A stretch of 64,000 nucleotides of DNA from Pterois miles (Eukaryota > Chordata > Actinopteri > Perciformes > Scorpaenidae), in assembly GCA_947000775.1 (NCBI GenBank), contig CAMQGK010000604.1, forward strand, positions 5,448,501 through 5,512,500, given 5' to 3'. The notes under the pieces were generated by a model. The model was given only the letters and a program-made list of their open reading frames with translations, was not told where the DNA came from and did no database searches. Shown here one piece after another: positions 12,513-27,000 of this stretch (position 1 is the stretch's first letter; every line of letters begins with the position of its first letter). The position numbers and the translations under genes were made by a program.

Positions 12513-12720
12513 GTTATGCCTCCACGACAGCCATGACTGAAGGCATAATGTTTTCAGGTTGTCCTTGCGTCCGTCTGTCCCATTTTCATAAACACAATAT
12601 CTGAGGAACGCCTTGAGGGAATTTCATTACGTTTGGCTTAAACATCCACTTGAATTCAAGGATCAACTGATCAGAAGTTGATGGTCAAAGGTCCCGGTCA
12701 CTATGACCTCACAATACAAA
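12513..12720 (+). repeat. Fragment of a widespread fish interspersed repeat
   Basis: The series GCATAATGTTTTCAGGTTGTCC, CTGAGGAACGCCTTGAGGGA and GGTCACTATGACCTCAC is one I recognise as a repeat common in many teleost genomes. Only one copy occurs in this window, so the call rests on recognition. Confidence 0.45.
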
Positions 12721-14226
12721 TTTTTGAACATAGACCAATCCGGCATCGGCCACGCCCCCTTTTTGGGGTTAAAAAAACAACGTCGCATATGGAAAGAAAT
12801 GGGAAAATGCAGAAAAGCTGTGTAGTGGGTTAACTCAGGCTTTCACACAGATTTGAAGTACATAAGGTACATGAATATTCACTGTCAGTGTGGTAAATCA
12901 CTAAATGATGTAGTTAGCTTAGCTAGCTCGAGTGGGAGGCTGCTGCAGTACAGTCAATGAACATATAGTATATTGCTAAGAAGTGAAAGTCAGGTGTTTG
13001 TTCCATTGCAACATCAGCGACCAGCAGCAGAGCTACGCTTCTGCCATTTTGGACTGAAAGCGACTACCAGACACCACTAAAATGTCGCCTACAAAGTGCT
13101 GTACAAAAGTAAAACAAAATGTATTCTATTGTCATATTTATTGTCTCTACTGAAAAGTCCTGTGCTGAATGACAAAAATATTATAAATATGTATACAATT
13201 CTAATTATTTACTTACTTATTTATGCAACTTTTTGCTTGACCACTTCCCTGAGGAGCATAAAGTGAACGATGGACATAAATGGAAGTCAGAGAAATCCAG
13301 CATACAAATTTTGAGAGCAATCTCAAATGTTTTCATGTCAAGGGTTCAAAATAGATGTCCAATAAACATCAAACCATGAATGTATAAGAGGTTGTGCCCT
13401 GTGCTTTTGCCCTGCATGTTAGTAAATCACCTACAGTTACATTAAAGTTATGTCATGCTACTTGTACTACTAGCTACTAGCTGATAGCCGGTTGTTTGGG
13501 AAAAGAGACGTCAATACATCCACCACGGTACAGGCTTACAGCAAGTGTGTATTATAAGATAATAAAAGTGATGAATTACAGACAATATATCTGTTATTAC
13601 AGCTGCATACAGCTAGCTGGAACCAGATATCTCATATGACCGTGCAGGGCGGTGGAGTCCTGTGGGTCTGATGCATGGTCATTATGCTGGAAAATCTTGA
13701 TTTGGCTGTTTGTGAATTTTACTATTTTTAGGACATAATGATCTAAAATGAGGGCTATTTAAGTGTTTGTACTGGGACGTTGATTTACCTCAAAATAAAA
13801 TTATCCTCTGATTTACAGACATCTTTTTATACGTCCATGGCCACAGACTCTGCTAGTCAAATATGGTGGTAGCACTATTGTCAAAAACACTTTCAGAGTT
13901 CCATCTTTTCGCTTCTATACTCTTAGGTACAGTCATACATAGCAGCCAACTAAATCTCAGCTTAAAATATATAAGGTTTCCAGGCTCATCATTTTAAATG
14001 TCAAGACCTTCATGCATTGAGTGGTCGAATGAGATGTAGACTGCTCTCAGTGTGGGTTTGTGTCACCGTGGATCCTCTTGTCATTGCTACACAATTTCTC
14101 TGTCGCCACTGTGTCATTTAGGAGATAAATACCACTTCAATTTGAGGTTTATGTCTTTGCTAAAGAGTGTGATTGTTGGTTGACTGAGATGTTTTGTTTG
14201 TGTGTTTCAGAAATTAGGCGCTCACT

Positions 14227-17200
14227 ATGTCTGATGGGGACTACGATTACCTCATCAAATTCCTAGCCCTCGGTGACTCTGGCGTGGGAAAAACCAGCTT
14301 CCTCTACCAATACACAGACTGCAAGTTTAACTCCAAGTTCATCACTACAGTTGGAATAGACTTCAGAGAAAAACGAGTGGTGAGTCCAACCAAGTTTGAA
14401 TTAAAAGCCAGCATTGGACTTGTTTCGATTTCTTTCATTCAATATTAAAGCACATTTGGATTTTTACGCTCCACATCCGACTTAACATTTCCTTGTGTCC
14501 ACGTGTGCTACAAGAATGTATGGCTACCTAATTAGGGGCTTACATGCATTCCCAGCTCCCACACCATTAAGCAACTCTGTTGTGATACTGATGAATGTTG
14601 CAACAAAAATCCGAGGAATGACTAATGTTGGTAAACGGCAGGCAGCACCCTCCTTAAGAATAAACACTTCTTACCATTGGCAAACAGCTGAGCAGTTTTC
14701 ATATTTACTCAGTATTACTTTTTAATGCTGCTTACCTCAAGCTCCAAGAATATAGCCTGATAACAGTTTTATTACAGATTTACTGGAATTTCACAGTTTA
14801 GTGACTGAATGTCGATCATTGACCATCTTTTTACTAGAGGTATTTCTATCACTTCTGATAAAAAAGATAAAGATACAGCAAAAGAATACTTTATAAGGAA
14901 ACATTGAAATGAATGTTTTCATAGTTGTGATTTGAAAAGTTGCACTTAGAGAACAGCTTTTGTAAATATCACAATTAGTCATCATGGCTGAAGCACAATA
15001 AGAAATTGTAGTGTGTCCTCAGACAAACCCGAGCTGTGCATCTTGTTTTTGGTTGTTATTATCCGACAGTCTTGGTTTTTCTGGTCCATGAACTGACCGT
15101 GAAGTTACATTAAAAGTATAACGAGATGGTACACCAGTGTTACTGTGGCTGCCTGTCCCATGCCTGCCCCAGTCATACAGTGTTAAGCAGCAGCGTGCAC
15201 CAAGACTTAATGCTACCTTTAATCACCACTTTTAATCTTTAACAGGTTTCAGTAGCTTCCTGTGCTGGTGAAGTGTTTAGTGCAACTACCAGAAGTGATG
15301 GTGAATAGATCAAAGGAAAGATATGGATAATATTTGAGTTAATGAAATGTGCAGTGACATCTGGGGACTCTATAGTACAGTACTTCTTAGACTGTATAAT
15401 GAAATGACAGTAACAGATGTGTCTCAATTTCTGCATGCCGCTGACAGCCAGTTTACCATAAAACAGTGGCTCTCAATATTTTTCATGTCAAGGACCTCTA
15501 AATTAATACACAGTAGGTCGCAGACATCCATTTGATAAGACTTTGCCTCATTGACCTCCATCTGAACGGATTTTGGTTGTTATGATAGAGACCAGAAGTC
15601 TTCATTGTCGACTACAGTTGAGGAGATAACTGTGGAGGAGGTGAAACCTACAATCAGAACAGTCACTATTACTCTCACTCACTTTGGACTCACTTATGTA
15701 TTGAATTAAATATTTAAATAAACTATTGGGACAAATTAAAACTAACCTGGGACTCCCTCAGTGACCACTGGGGGTCCCCAAACCCCATTGGCATAAAACA
15801 CCAATTTAATGCTGCTAATCTTTTAAGATAAACTCAAACCAGTGGCAAATTTTTCATGTATGGATTCATTTTTTTTAAACTTATCTTTCAGCTATGCTGC
15901 AAATAAAGCTCAAAGTTTAACTTATAAACAACTGAAATGCATGATTAAGAGTTGTGATATGTAGGATTGTCAGTTATTGGCATACAAACAGACAATATAC
16001 CATGGAAATCCTCATTTCAAGATTGCCTCTGTATCACAGCACATGGCTCACACATTTACATTGGCTGTACATCTGAAGTTAATTCCCTTGAACCCGTTTT
16101 ATTTTGTCATTGTTTTGTGGCATAAAGTACTGTTTCTTTCTTGCTGCCACACCTCTACAGTCCCTGTCAGTATTAGCTATGTAACCATATGTAGATCATT
16201 TATTTAGTTAATTGACAAACTGAGCGCATGTTTCCAAGTATAACTAGTAATTCCTGTTTTATTTTGATGGAGGCAGATGTAAAAGTACACTAAACTACGA
16301 TCTACTTTACAAAAGCCGTCAGTTGCTACAAGCCATGTTGCCACAACAACAAACCATCCGGATTAAGATTCAGTGTTTTTAGGCTTTGTTTTATAGTTGT
16401 TTATATCTGATAACCTCACCTGTCTCTCTTTGACTCAGGTTTATAAATCAACAAATCCAGATGGATCTTCAGGTAGAGGACAGAAGATCCACATGCAGCT
16501 GTGGGACACTGCAGGACAGGAGAGGTACATGTCTCCCCTTCCCCAAATCTGGCTTTGTCTTCAGTTATTTTCAAATGTGTCATTTTCACTATTTATTATA
16601 CTTGTCATGAAGTGGTTCTTCTTTTGTGTGAATGGTGTCAGGTTTCGGAGTTTGACGACTGCGTTCTTTAGGGATGCGATGGGTTTCCTCCTCCTGTTTG
16701 ACCTCACGAATGAACAAAGTTTCCTCAATGTCAGAAACTGGATGAGTATGTCTTCTGATATATCACTCTGAATGTACACTTTTAGTCACTGAACTGACGT
16801 TCCTGTCAATTTATATCACTCATTTGACTTAAGACAAATTTAAGTGCATAGGCCATTTGACAATATTAAATTCCTTGTTGACCAAAATACTTCCAGTGAA
16901 TGACGACCAACCGCTCTGTGGGCTTTAGACCCAGAATAAGTCTGATTAAACATGTAATGGTGGCCTGTACACCGGGCTCTCCTTTTTTTTTCTTCTTCAG
17001 TTTCATTGCACTGGTACACTAACAATAAAGAGATTCAGATTCTGAAAAGCCCCAGACATAAAGTATACTCTGCATCACTGCTTACCAAGGGGAACTTAAA
17101 TTCACGTTAAGAGACAGCACAGCAAAAAAGTTTACATTATGTATTCATTGCACATAAAAATACATAACATATTATGGATGGTCTACCAGCAGATGTTGAT

Positions 17201-20200
17201 CTGGCATGTTTTAATTGTTTGACGGCAAAGAACATAATTACGGCGCAGATAAAATGATGCAAGTAGTGTCCGAACTTGTTTTTTCATTTTGCTGATGAGC
17301 TCACTATATAGTGGACTATACTGTATAGTGGACTATATAGAGCTAGCAAGTAGGGAGTAGTGAATGATTTCAAACACAGCCTAACTCTTTCTCTGCAAAT
17401 TTTAATCTGATCTGAACTACTGCTGCTCTGGGCTCAACTTTCTTATTTCATGTGAATATAATACTTTAATGGTTCCTTGATATCCTTCTCAAAAGCAAAC
17501 ATATTACACATTAAAATAGGACTAAATACATAATAAACACATGAATGTGTCTTTCAGGTCAGTTACAGATTCATGCATACTGCGAAAGTCCAGATGTCGT
17601 TTTGTGTGGCAACAAATGTGACCTGTTGGATCAGAGAGCAGTGAGTGAAGAAGAGGCCCGTGACCTGGCAGAGAAATATGGGTATGTCTCAGCTTTGATC
17701 CATCTGTACATGAACCCCTCCCTCAGTTGTTTGTCAAGAAGGCAGTGGCTTCATTGTTTGCCAAGGTCTGTGCAGGAGAATGTCAGACTAAATTGGTCCT
17801 CCTCGAAAAGCAAATATTTGTGCACGTGTAAAATATCCTGCTCTGAGCCTATTAGACACACCTTCACTAAAAACACATACTGTAGCAGTAGTAGAAATGC
17901 AATGTATGAAATGTTTAAATGCCTTCAAGAGAGGAATAAACCTCAGTATTTGATATAACTTTCATCCTAGCTGATGCTGCTGGACCGTGTATGTTGTCTC
18001 CTTTGATTATCTTGAGCTGTTCAGCCATTTGTCTGTGTGATGAAGTCCCATAAATGTATTAGGTTCAGGTTCAGGGCTGCACGGTGGTGTAGTGGTTAGC
18101 GCTGTCGTCTCACAGCAAGAGGGTTGCAGGTTCGAATCCGGGCTTGGGACTCTTCTGTGCGGAGTTTGCATGTTCTCCCCGTGTAAGCGTGGGTTTTCTC
18201 CGGTTACTCCGGCTTCCTCCCACCAAAGATATGCTGTTTAGGTTAATTGATGACTCTAAATGTCCCGTAGATGTGGATGTGAGCGTGAATGGTTGTCTGT
18301 CTATATGTTGTCTGTCTCTATGTGCCCTGTGATGGACTGGTGATCCAGGGTGATCCCTGCCTTCGCCCAATGCCAGCTGGGTTCGGCTCCAGCCTCCCCG
18401 CAACCCCTAACGGGATAAGCGGTTGACGATGGATGGATGGTATTAGGTTCAGGTTGATTTTGTGAAATCATACAAATGTATTAAATACATATTTGTTTGG
18501 ATTTCAGTGCTTTGATTTTTATGGGACTCAGAGCACCGCATTATATGATTTATGTTTTTAAGTCTTAAGAATAAGGCTGACCATTTTCTATATTTTTCTC
18601 AATGTCCCAGCAAAAGACCCCAAACAACAATCGTGTTATCTGTGTTACTGACTGATATAACGTATTGATATTACATCTGTCACTGAGCTCCACTGATGTC
18701 CAAAAACTTTTAAAATGCATAAAAGAGCCACACCGCTGCACTGGGTGACATGTTCCTTTGTTACAGTGAACATGTGCACTGTAATGTGTTTTGAGTTGAT
18801 CACACATACACAGTCCTGCTGCTGTAAATACTCACCAGCACTCCAAATTTATTTGGTTTATTGAACTAATGCTAAAAATAGTCCCAACAAAAACATCATT
18901 TACTCCTGTTTGAATCATAGTTTCAAAAACAATGGTATCCAGCTGTTGTAGGAAATAGCTGAGCCTTTAAAAAAATTAAACCATATATTTTGTGATTTTT
19001 AAAGATTTACATCTTCAGTAGGAATTAATGGGTTTGAAAGCAACATAGAGACTTGCAAAGTATTGAGAGATGGCATAAGTTTGTTGGCTAGAATAAGTAA
19101 GGGATAATGTACAGTGAACTTGCATCGCCCTGAAGGGCTTTATTTCACAACAATGACCCGCTAGTAGTACATTATCTGGATCATTTATTAAATTGATCCT
19201 TACTTTAGAAATCAATAACTTGATATAAATATTGTCCACCAGAGTCCCAAGATCAGAACTGCAGCCATAGCAACGGTCTGCATAAATAACAGACCGTAGA
19301 ACGCCATGATTGACCAATCAGAATAAAGTATTCCACAAAGCTGTGTAATAATTTGGGCTGTTAATGTGATAATAACCCATATTTATTTTAACGCCACTAA
19401 TTTCTTTAATGCATTAACACAATGGATCTTTTGGCGGTTGTAACAGGCTCCATTTTAAAGCTAGAGTGAAGATACTGGCATCATATGAAACTAGGAAAAA
19501 AAAAGAAACATTGGTACCATGTCATGAGTACGTTTGCAAGGGAGGTTCGAATGCTTCAAAATTGCACTAAATGTTGGTGAGTAAAAAACTGGCATGCCCA
19601 TTCAAAGGGGTCCCTCGACCTCTGACCCCAAGATATGTGAATGTAAATGGGTTCTGTGGGTACCCACCAGTCTCCCCTTTACAGACATGCCCACTTTATG
19701 ATAATGTAGTTTGGGGCAAGTCATAGTCAAGTCAGCACACTGACAGCTGTTGTTGCCTGTTGGGCTGTCGTTGACTATGATATGATTTGAGCATATTTTT
19801 TTATGCTAAAAGCAGTACCTGTGAGGGTTTCTGGACAATATGTTATTGTTTTGTGTTGTTAATTTATTTCCAATAATAAACATATACATACATTTGCATA
19901 AAGAAAGCGGCCCACTCCCATGTTCATATTAGTAGTAAATACTTGACAAATCTCCCTTTTAAAGTACATTTTGAACAGATAAAAAACATGATTGATTTAG
20001 ATTAATTACAATTAATTATTGGATTAATCGCAATTAAATATTTTAATCTATTGACAGCTCTAGTAATAACAGAATAACTCCAGCCTTATCCTTTAAGATA
20101 CTCCTGTATATTCCTCCAAATGCAAAAGTTTGTGTCACATTGTAATTCATAGTAGTAAATCACAGTCATCTATTTATTATAACCAATATTTTCTTCAATC

Positions 20201-20399
20201 CAGAATCCCCTACTTTGAGACGAGTGCTGCAAACGGGTACAACGTCAACCAGGCTGTGGAAGACCTGCTGGATCTCATCATGAAGAGGATGGAACGATGT
20301 GTTGACAAATCCTGGATCCCCGATGGGACCGTCCGAGTTAATGGACCCACCAACCCAGACAACTCAGAGGGCTCCAATAGGAGCAAATGTGCATGTTAG
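14227..20399 (+). CDS. rab27a: Ras-related protein Rab-27A (220 aa)
   Basis: Five coding exons: 14227-14379, 16439-16524, 16642-16745, 17558-17681, 20204-20399 (663 nt with stop). Rab27 GTPases recruit effectors such as melanophilin and Slp/Munc13-4 to secretory granules and melanosomes. Visible motifs are the P-loop GDSGVGKT (16-23), switch I FITTVGIDF, switch II WDTAGQER (73-80), NKCD (133-136), the SAA motif in exon 5, the Rab27-typical insert VYKSTNPDGSSGRGQ, and the C-terminal Cys-Ala-Cys for double geranylgeranylation. Length agrees with the 221-aa mammalian protein. I choose rab27a rather than rab27b because pigbos1 is adjacent. The coding exon starts at 14211, 16 bp before the ATG. 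Nothing suggests loss of function. Confidence 0.95.
17006..17043 (+). repeat. LINE-like 3' tail fragment
   Basis: CATTGCACTGGTACACTAACAATAAAGAGATTC looks like the 3' end of a fish non-LTR element (ACAATAAAG followed by a simple repeat-like tail). It is short and lies in rab27a intron 3. Confidence 0.35.
18072..18439 (+). mobile_element. Full-length tRNA-headed SINE with perfect target duplication
   Basis: The head carries RNA polymerase III-like boxes (TAGTGGTTAGCG as box A, GGTTCGAATCC as box B). It reads through a conserved middle and ends in a GGATGGATGG tail. It is flanked by an exact 16-bp direct repeat, GTATTAGGTTCAGGTT, at 18056-18071 and 18440-18455. This is the best preserved copy in the window and lies in rab27a intron 4. 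Confidence 0.88.
19354..20062 (+). mobile_element. MITE family A, copy 1
   Basis: It begins with a GGGCTGTTAATGTGATAA variant and ends TTGACAGCTCTA. The core GGGGTCCCTCGACCTCTGAC and the TCTCCCCTTTACAGACATG segment match copies at 34586, 42376 and 44649. It lies in rab27a intron 4 and ends about 140 bp before exon 5. Confidence 0.75.
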
Positions 20400-22785
20400 A
20401 ATAAAAGATGATGGTTACATATCTGCATCCATAATACTGGAGAAAAAATAGGAATACATCTGACTTTAACAGTGGGAGTATATACAGTATAATTGAACCC
20501 TGTTAGGTGAAACTTGACATTATTTTTTGTCCATTCGTTACCCCACAAAACAGTGCATTACTGATATACATTCATTGACACTGTTGGTTTGTACAGAGGT
20601 AAGTGCCTTTTGAATGTGAGCATTGCATTTGAGTTCATATAATGGGTCTTTTGAATCATTAATTCATATTGGAGTGTGGGATATTTATTTCTTCCGATGC
20701 CTAGCTGAAATGTACAGTCACATAAGTGTTGACTGTGAAACCTGCAGTTTATTGATCATGTTTACGAAATAACCCGCAAATTGTAAAATCGTAACTATCT
20801 TCAGAGAGTTTCCCCAACTCACGGATTACCTTCTAGGCACTACCGAAATTTGCTAGGATGTACTTTTAGGAAAGTTGAGTTATAGACTAGTGATGCGCTA
20901 CTGAATGTCCAGCTGAGTGCTGCAACCTCGCCAGTGCCACAGTCAGAAAACATGATGCTCACATTGACCATCTAATGTTAGCTAGATGGTCAGTTAACAC
21001 TCATGTATTTCCTTTTCTAAATCAGTGTTTGTGCTCGTTTGTCTCCAAAACATGAATTACAGAATATAGTTTGACTAAATCATCTACACTCTGGTATGTA
21101 CAGCAATAAGTTTGGCCAATAATTTAAAAAAATCATGAAACTGAGCAGTAACTCAGGTAATTCAGGGAGTTCATCCTGATGTATGAAGGAAAGACCCTTA
21201 CAAAAAAAATGAATAAATTGAATTTCAAATTCTCTTTCGATTGTAAAGAATATAATGTAAATGCAAAATCTTACTGTAGTTGTGGGGTACAACTTGCCAG
21301 TAACACCAGCTATAGTGAGGCTGACCTTCAGTCCCTTGTCTTGCTCATTTTTATCATTATTCACCTGTAACAGTGCCTTAAGTATACAGGATTTCGCCCA
21401 CGAGATCCGAGATACTCGGGCTCCATATCATATGGTTAGTTATCACCTGAAACAATTGCCAGCTCTGCTGACGTTATAAAAATGAATACATTTATCAAAT
21501 AAAACATCCAACTTCAAGGAAAATGAGCAGAGGTGCTATTTCACACAGCAAACACCATGTTTTTATTGAGTGTGGCTATTGTTTAGACTGTCATCTAATA
21601 ATTAAATGTATCAGAAGACCAGATGCATCAGTGGCTTATCGCTTCAGCTAAACAAATATCTGATAGAAACCCTGTATTCAAGTGCTAGATGCCGAGAAAG
21701 AGCTGTTGTTGAATTATCTAACCCCCAGTACATTATGTTGTCATTATGTTAACGAGTAGGCTGTTGAATTTGTTCATTTTTGAAACTTGTTAAACTCAGA
21801 TTTTTTTTAATTGACAAGTTTTATAATTAAAGCAGTATGATGGGGTCTGCATTTCAGTTTACATTTATAGTATGCATTAAAAAAATATGCTCACCATTTC
21901 AGATCAGTTTATATTAATACTGATATTTTCTGAGTAGTTTCACACACATCCACATTATTTGTTTTACACTGTTTTAGTTTAGACACACAAGTATATTTTG
22001 TCACTCACTGTTTCAGTCCACAGATTTGAAAAACTACCACTAAAATGTAATTTGATTATATTAGTAAGACTACACAAATATTTCACATTTTCAATTGTGC
22101 CATATGGTTTTCACATGCAAAATATGTAAATTATGTCCAAAAATAAAACATTTTATTTATGTATTCCCTGAAGCAGTATCTAATTTTATATAATCCATCT
22201 TGACAATGTTGACCCAGTGGTGTGTGCAAGTGAAAGTGACACCAAGTCCTATTTATGTATTTATTTATATTATATATGAAATATTAAATCCCCTCATGTA
22301 CATTTTTTAGCATTTTAAGATACCACAGCCTAGATTTAAAAGCATTATTTTAGTTATTTCCCTCCCACTGATTTATGCACAATACCCCAAAGATGTGTTA
22401 TTTATTTATCACGATTATTCAGAGATTTCAGAGACAAAATATTTTTATTGCATTTCTCATTTCAAATAAACAGAGTGCTACTTTCACCTCCATGTCATAT
22501 CAGTCAAAAATTCAAAATGTTATCCTAATGTCCTGTATCATGGTTATTAGCATAACAACACACAATTCAGATGATTAGGAAATAAATTATTCTTTTTTTT
22601 ATTTAAATATTTGCTTTGATTAAAAAAAAAATCTGTGCATTCAGGAAGCACAAGTGATTGTGAATATCTTTCTTTGGTGCAAATGAAAGTGACAACAGGT
22701 GAAACGGAGAGACAACAGGAAGACAACCTTAAATAAGGGAATGGTTTTACAGGAGGTGGCCACAAACATGTGCTCTCTGCTGATC
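20400..22785 (+). other. rab27a 3' UTR and intergenic region
   Basis: No further gene is seen. Several AATAAA hexamers occur (20400, about 21499, about 22140), so the rab27a mRNA end cannot be fixed. AT-rich with no recognisable long repeat. Confidence 0.5.
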
Positions 22786-22789
22786 CTTC

Positions 22790-23342
22790 CGGACTGATTC
22801 CTCTCTAGTTTTGTGTTCCGCTAGTGTCCTCCTCACTACCTGTAGCATGAGGCGGTACCTTCAGTCACACCGTTTGGACCGACGGGGTTGGCAACTCGGC
22901 GGCTGTTTTAATAATATCTCGCCATTTATCGTCGCTAGTTTTTTTTACATTGATCAAAGTGGTTAGACTATTTCGCACATGAACTACCTGCTGGGTTACC
23001 TGCTGGCACTAATGTCGCTCGTGTCCATCCTAAAGTTAACCTGTTTGAATGAGGAAACGAGTTGAGCTGTGACCTGCCGGGGGCAGCACTTCCCCCGCAC
23101 AGCTCCAACTCACAGGAGAGTTTATCCAGGGAAGAAGAAGCACCAGCAGCCAAAATGAGGGTGAAACAAAGACAATTATCGTGGCATTTTACTTATGGGT
23201 TACAACACATGCGCAGTCTGCACTCACCGACGCCCCAAGCACACTGCGCATGTGTAGTATCTCACACTCAAAACTGGGTACAAACCTCTTTCAACAGGCC
23301 TTGCATCACAGCCTGAGCGGTGGAGGAGTGTTTGTTTGGAAA
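22790..23342 (+). promoter_or_regulatory. vrk3: vrk3 promoter and putative non-coding first exon
   Basis: GC and CpG content rise from about 22790. A possible non-coding exon ends at the donor TTGGAAAG|GTATGA (donor at 23343). The next acceptor (CTTGCAG at 24062-24068) leads directly to the vrk3 start codon. Exon boundaries upstream are not resolved. Confidence 0.4.
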
Positions 23343-24069
23343 GGTATGACACACTTTTTAATTGTTGTGGCAACTTTGTTATTGGAGGCTAGCATAGTTT
23401 AGACGGGCGCTACTTTTACTGAAAGCCAAGGGTTAAGCCTGGCTTTAAAATTAGCAACAAAACGATAATTCTTGCTAAATTTTTCCATTTATTTCGCAGC
23501 AGTTTCGCAGCTGTAGCTAGCTAGCTAACGTTAAGCTGTTAGGTCACTGAATTGTTCTCCCCTTCAACACTCACGTTGAATATCTGAATGTATAACATGT
23601 GATACACCCCAGACCTAAATGTTTACTGCAGAGTTGCGACTCGTATTTGTAATGTGATATTGCCTCTACAGTGGTAACGGTAGCTGGCTAGTTAGCTCTT
23701 CCTGTTCCTCACTAACATGGAAGCGGAAGGAGCTCTAGGTTTAACCAGCATGATGTTGAGTCTCAGTTTTTGGCTGAAAATACAGTAATGGTAAATGAGA
23801 ACATTATCAACAGACATCATTTCGTCACCTGACCAGTGAATAAATCTAATTGTTAGCTAATTTACTGAAGCTCAGTTAATACTCAACAATAACTGTTAAA
23901 ACTGGCACTTGTCTTGGTGACAGTTATATTCACATAATGAGAGTCTGGTTGGTTAATCGTAGTGTGTCTGGTGGGTTCATCCTTTAGGATGCATACACAG
24001 GATTGCCCCCACAGAGACACTACACACGAGAACAGATGTTTATCAATAATGTGTGTTCACTCTTGCAGA

Positions 24070-27000
24070 ATGCCTTTCCATTTCTGCCCCCAGTGTGGGA
24101 CAAAGTTGCAGCCCGATTTCAGATTTTGTCCATCATGTGGGGTGAAGATTCCCTGTCCTGCAGATGAATCTGGACCTGTGGGCTTGACGCCATCTTTAAG
24201 TCTCTCTCCACCCAAATGGGGTGAAGCAGCAACATCAATAGTTAAAGAGAGCCTTGAGCACGGGGGAAGTACAGGTAAATATCTTAACAACGGGAGAGAC
24301 TTCAGAGACCAGGTCCAAAGCACACTGGTAGGCACAGATTAAAGGCAATCGACTTCATTAGAAGACTAACGTTTCAAGGTTGTCAGAGTCAAACCTGTCC
24401 CCTAGTTGGGATCTGAGTCACTAAGCAACCATACACAATATAATAATAAAAAGAGAGAAGTAGAAGTAAATATATAAATAACTGTTTGTGACTTTTCATC
24501 AGTGACAACATCCATGTACGTGTATCAAAATTATTTAGTAAGAATTACAACAATACATAATATATATCACAGTGATAAAGGTAAACGCATCCGGCATCTA
24601 AATACTGTAAATATTTTAGATATCTTAAATGGCACTCAGTAATGAGGAGCTCCAGTCTACAATGGGAGATTGGGCTGCATATCCATAGATTAAAAAAATA
24701 GACAATCATAACATCTCCTGTTGAATTAATAACGGCCTGTGCCAAGCAAAAAACATGTCAGGCTTAGTTCTTCATTACATCCTGATGGTTCAACAGTGTT
24801 GAGTTCAGAAATCGTGAGTCTCAGATCAAAAGTTGACTGCCTTTAATCGGTGTTCTCCAGTGTGCTTTGAGAAGAAGAGAAGATCAACCTTTATTAGTCC
24901 CGCGAGGGGAAATTCAATTTTTACACTCTGTTTATTAACTCATACACGGTACGTGCAGACCTGAAACACACACATGCACATGCATCAATGGAGAGATGTC
25001 AGAGTGAGGGGGCTGCTCCTGACAAGCGCCCCGAGCAGTTGGGGGTTTGGTGCCTTGCTCAGGGGCACCTCGGCAGTGCCCAAGAGGTAAACTGGCACCT
25101 CTCCAGCTACCAGTTCACACTCAGTTCTTGGTCCATGTCGGGACTTGAACCGGTGACCCTCCGGTTCCCAAGCCAACTCCCTACAGACTGAGCTACTGCC
25201 CCCCCTGGACCTGGTCTCTGAAGTCTCTGCTACTGGCAGATTGCTCTGTTCTGTGAAAACCAGACAAGCTTATTATTCCTTGTGAAACGGCTGAAACATG
25301 TTTAACCTCCTTTCATCACTGAAATATTTTGACTATATTTTATAAGGAGTTACTTGGTGTTATCCATATAATGTAGACTGTGTATAGATAAAAACCTTTG
25401 GAAATATAAATGATCTTTTTCTACAGCCCATGCATGTAACACCTTGCCAGTTACAACTCGTCCTGCACTGCGAAAGGCCCGTAATTCCCTGCGCCTGGAG
25501 AGGGAAGTTAAATTCAACATTAAAGATGCCACTCCGCCTGTGGGGCCCTCCACTAGTCCTGTTAAAGATGACAGGATCAAAGGTAATTAAAATGGTCTGG
25601 TAAAGAAAATTTCAGAACATTTTCCTCTAATTTGTTGTAGCTTCATCCATCAGGCAACACATACTGATGGAGCAGATGTAAATAAAATAATGTGACAGCC
25701 GATGCCTTTTTTTGTAACAGTAAATGCTCTGATTCGTACCAACAGATAACTGTGTTGGATTGGTTGGAACTCCACCAAAGCAGCTCACGCTCACTTTTAA
25801 TCACACCACAGAAGCAGAGCCAGCTCTCGCGTCTTCTCCTGTGTTAAAATCCCCTCGACCCGGTGAGCTGAAACACTACATTCCTCATGAAAAATGCAGC
25901 GTCCCTCTTCTGTCATTATCTTTTCTCCCATTTATATTGATTGTGCCTGGATCCATATGCAGTGAGGGGAAAGGCCAAAATCTCCAGTCCTGCTAAGCCG
26001 GTAGAAGAGGGAAAGAGGCTGTCTGATAAAACAAGTAGGAGAGCAGAGGAATCAGCGGTAAACGTTTCTCCTGTGGCCGTCTCTTCCCCTGTTTCCTCAC
26101 CAATCTCCAAGTCCCCTTTAAAAGGTGAGCAAAATGTTTTGCTATAATCACACATTACCTGCTTTTTATTAAGTAAAAGGTTAAATTCACCAATCAAGTT
26201 TTGCCTTCCACAAGAGGCTGACAGAAGTTAGAGGAAAATGGCAGCTTTCTCCTAACATTGGGAAAAAAAGTATTTTGCAATGATTCATTTATGAAAAGAG
26301 GAACAACAAATATATTCAGTTCTCAGGTGGTGGATGGGCATTATAGATTCACGAAATATGAGTTAGTGTACAGTAAGGCTAACTGGGGACGTCGTTAAAT
26401 CTTAGATACACGTTGAAATGACTTGATGTAAATAGGACCATTTTATGAGTGGTTCTTAAGAGATGTAATGTAAAGAGATGTGAAGTTGGGGCATCCTGGT
26501 TATAATGGTGACGTACCTGATTTAATCCCGGGCATCTTCCTCTCTCCTTTTCTGTCACTCTGCTCTGTCTGCTGGCAGAAAAAACAAATGAATATCTTGA
26601 AAAGAGCCCCAATACAATCGTCATATTTATACATTTCTAATAAAAAGACATCTGTGACGTCAGGATGTCAATTTAAGTCCAGGGAGACAACCTGGACCCA
26701 ACAACATTATTCATATCCAACATTAATTATTATTAGTTATTCTCAGACGGATATCACTGTTTGTTAAGCATAGAAGAGTGTGTGTCCTGAAGCTTTGAAC
26801 GCCTGCGAATATTTCTCACCAAAGCTTCGAAGCCTAAAAAGTGGTATTCGGGGTAATCGTAATGTGTAACATTACCTTTTCCCTCATACAAACAACGTAA
26901 TGGGTTGGTTTTGCATGTACAACGACAGGAAAAAGCAAAGCCAAGAAGGCAAAGCATGCATCAGCTGTGGAGCCGCTACAGGAAGGTGAAGAGGTGACGG

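Larger units (their letters stand above)
5351..14210 (+). other. rab27a: rab27a intron 1
   Basis: About 8.9 kb without recognisable exons. It contains degraded hAT-like sequence (6439-8168), family C repeats (7290-8020), a hAT transposon relic (10298-11401), a 250-bp MITE (11627-11876) and a common fish repeat (12513-12720). The rest looks like unique AT-rich intron. Confidence 0.6.

Noticed and set aside
18110..18403. Open frames on both strands and a possible tRNA-like gene at 18075-18145
   Set aside because: They lie within a SINE. The tRNA-like boxes are the SINE head and no cloverleaf or genuine tRNA end is present.
24057..24335. Minus-strand frame over vrk3 exon 1
   Set aside because: Shadow of the zinc-ribbon exon, whose plus-strand CxxC pairs and splice phase are decisive.
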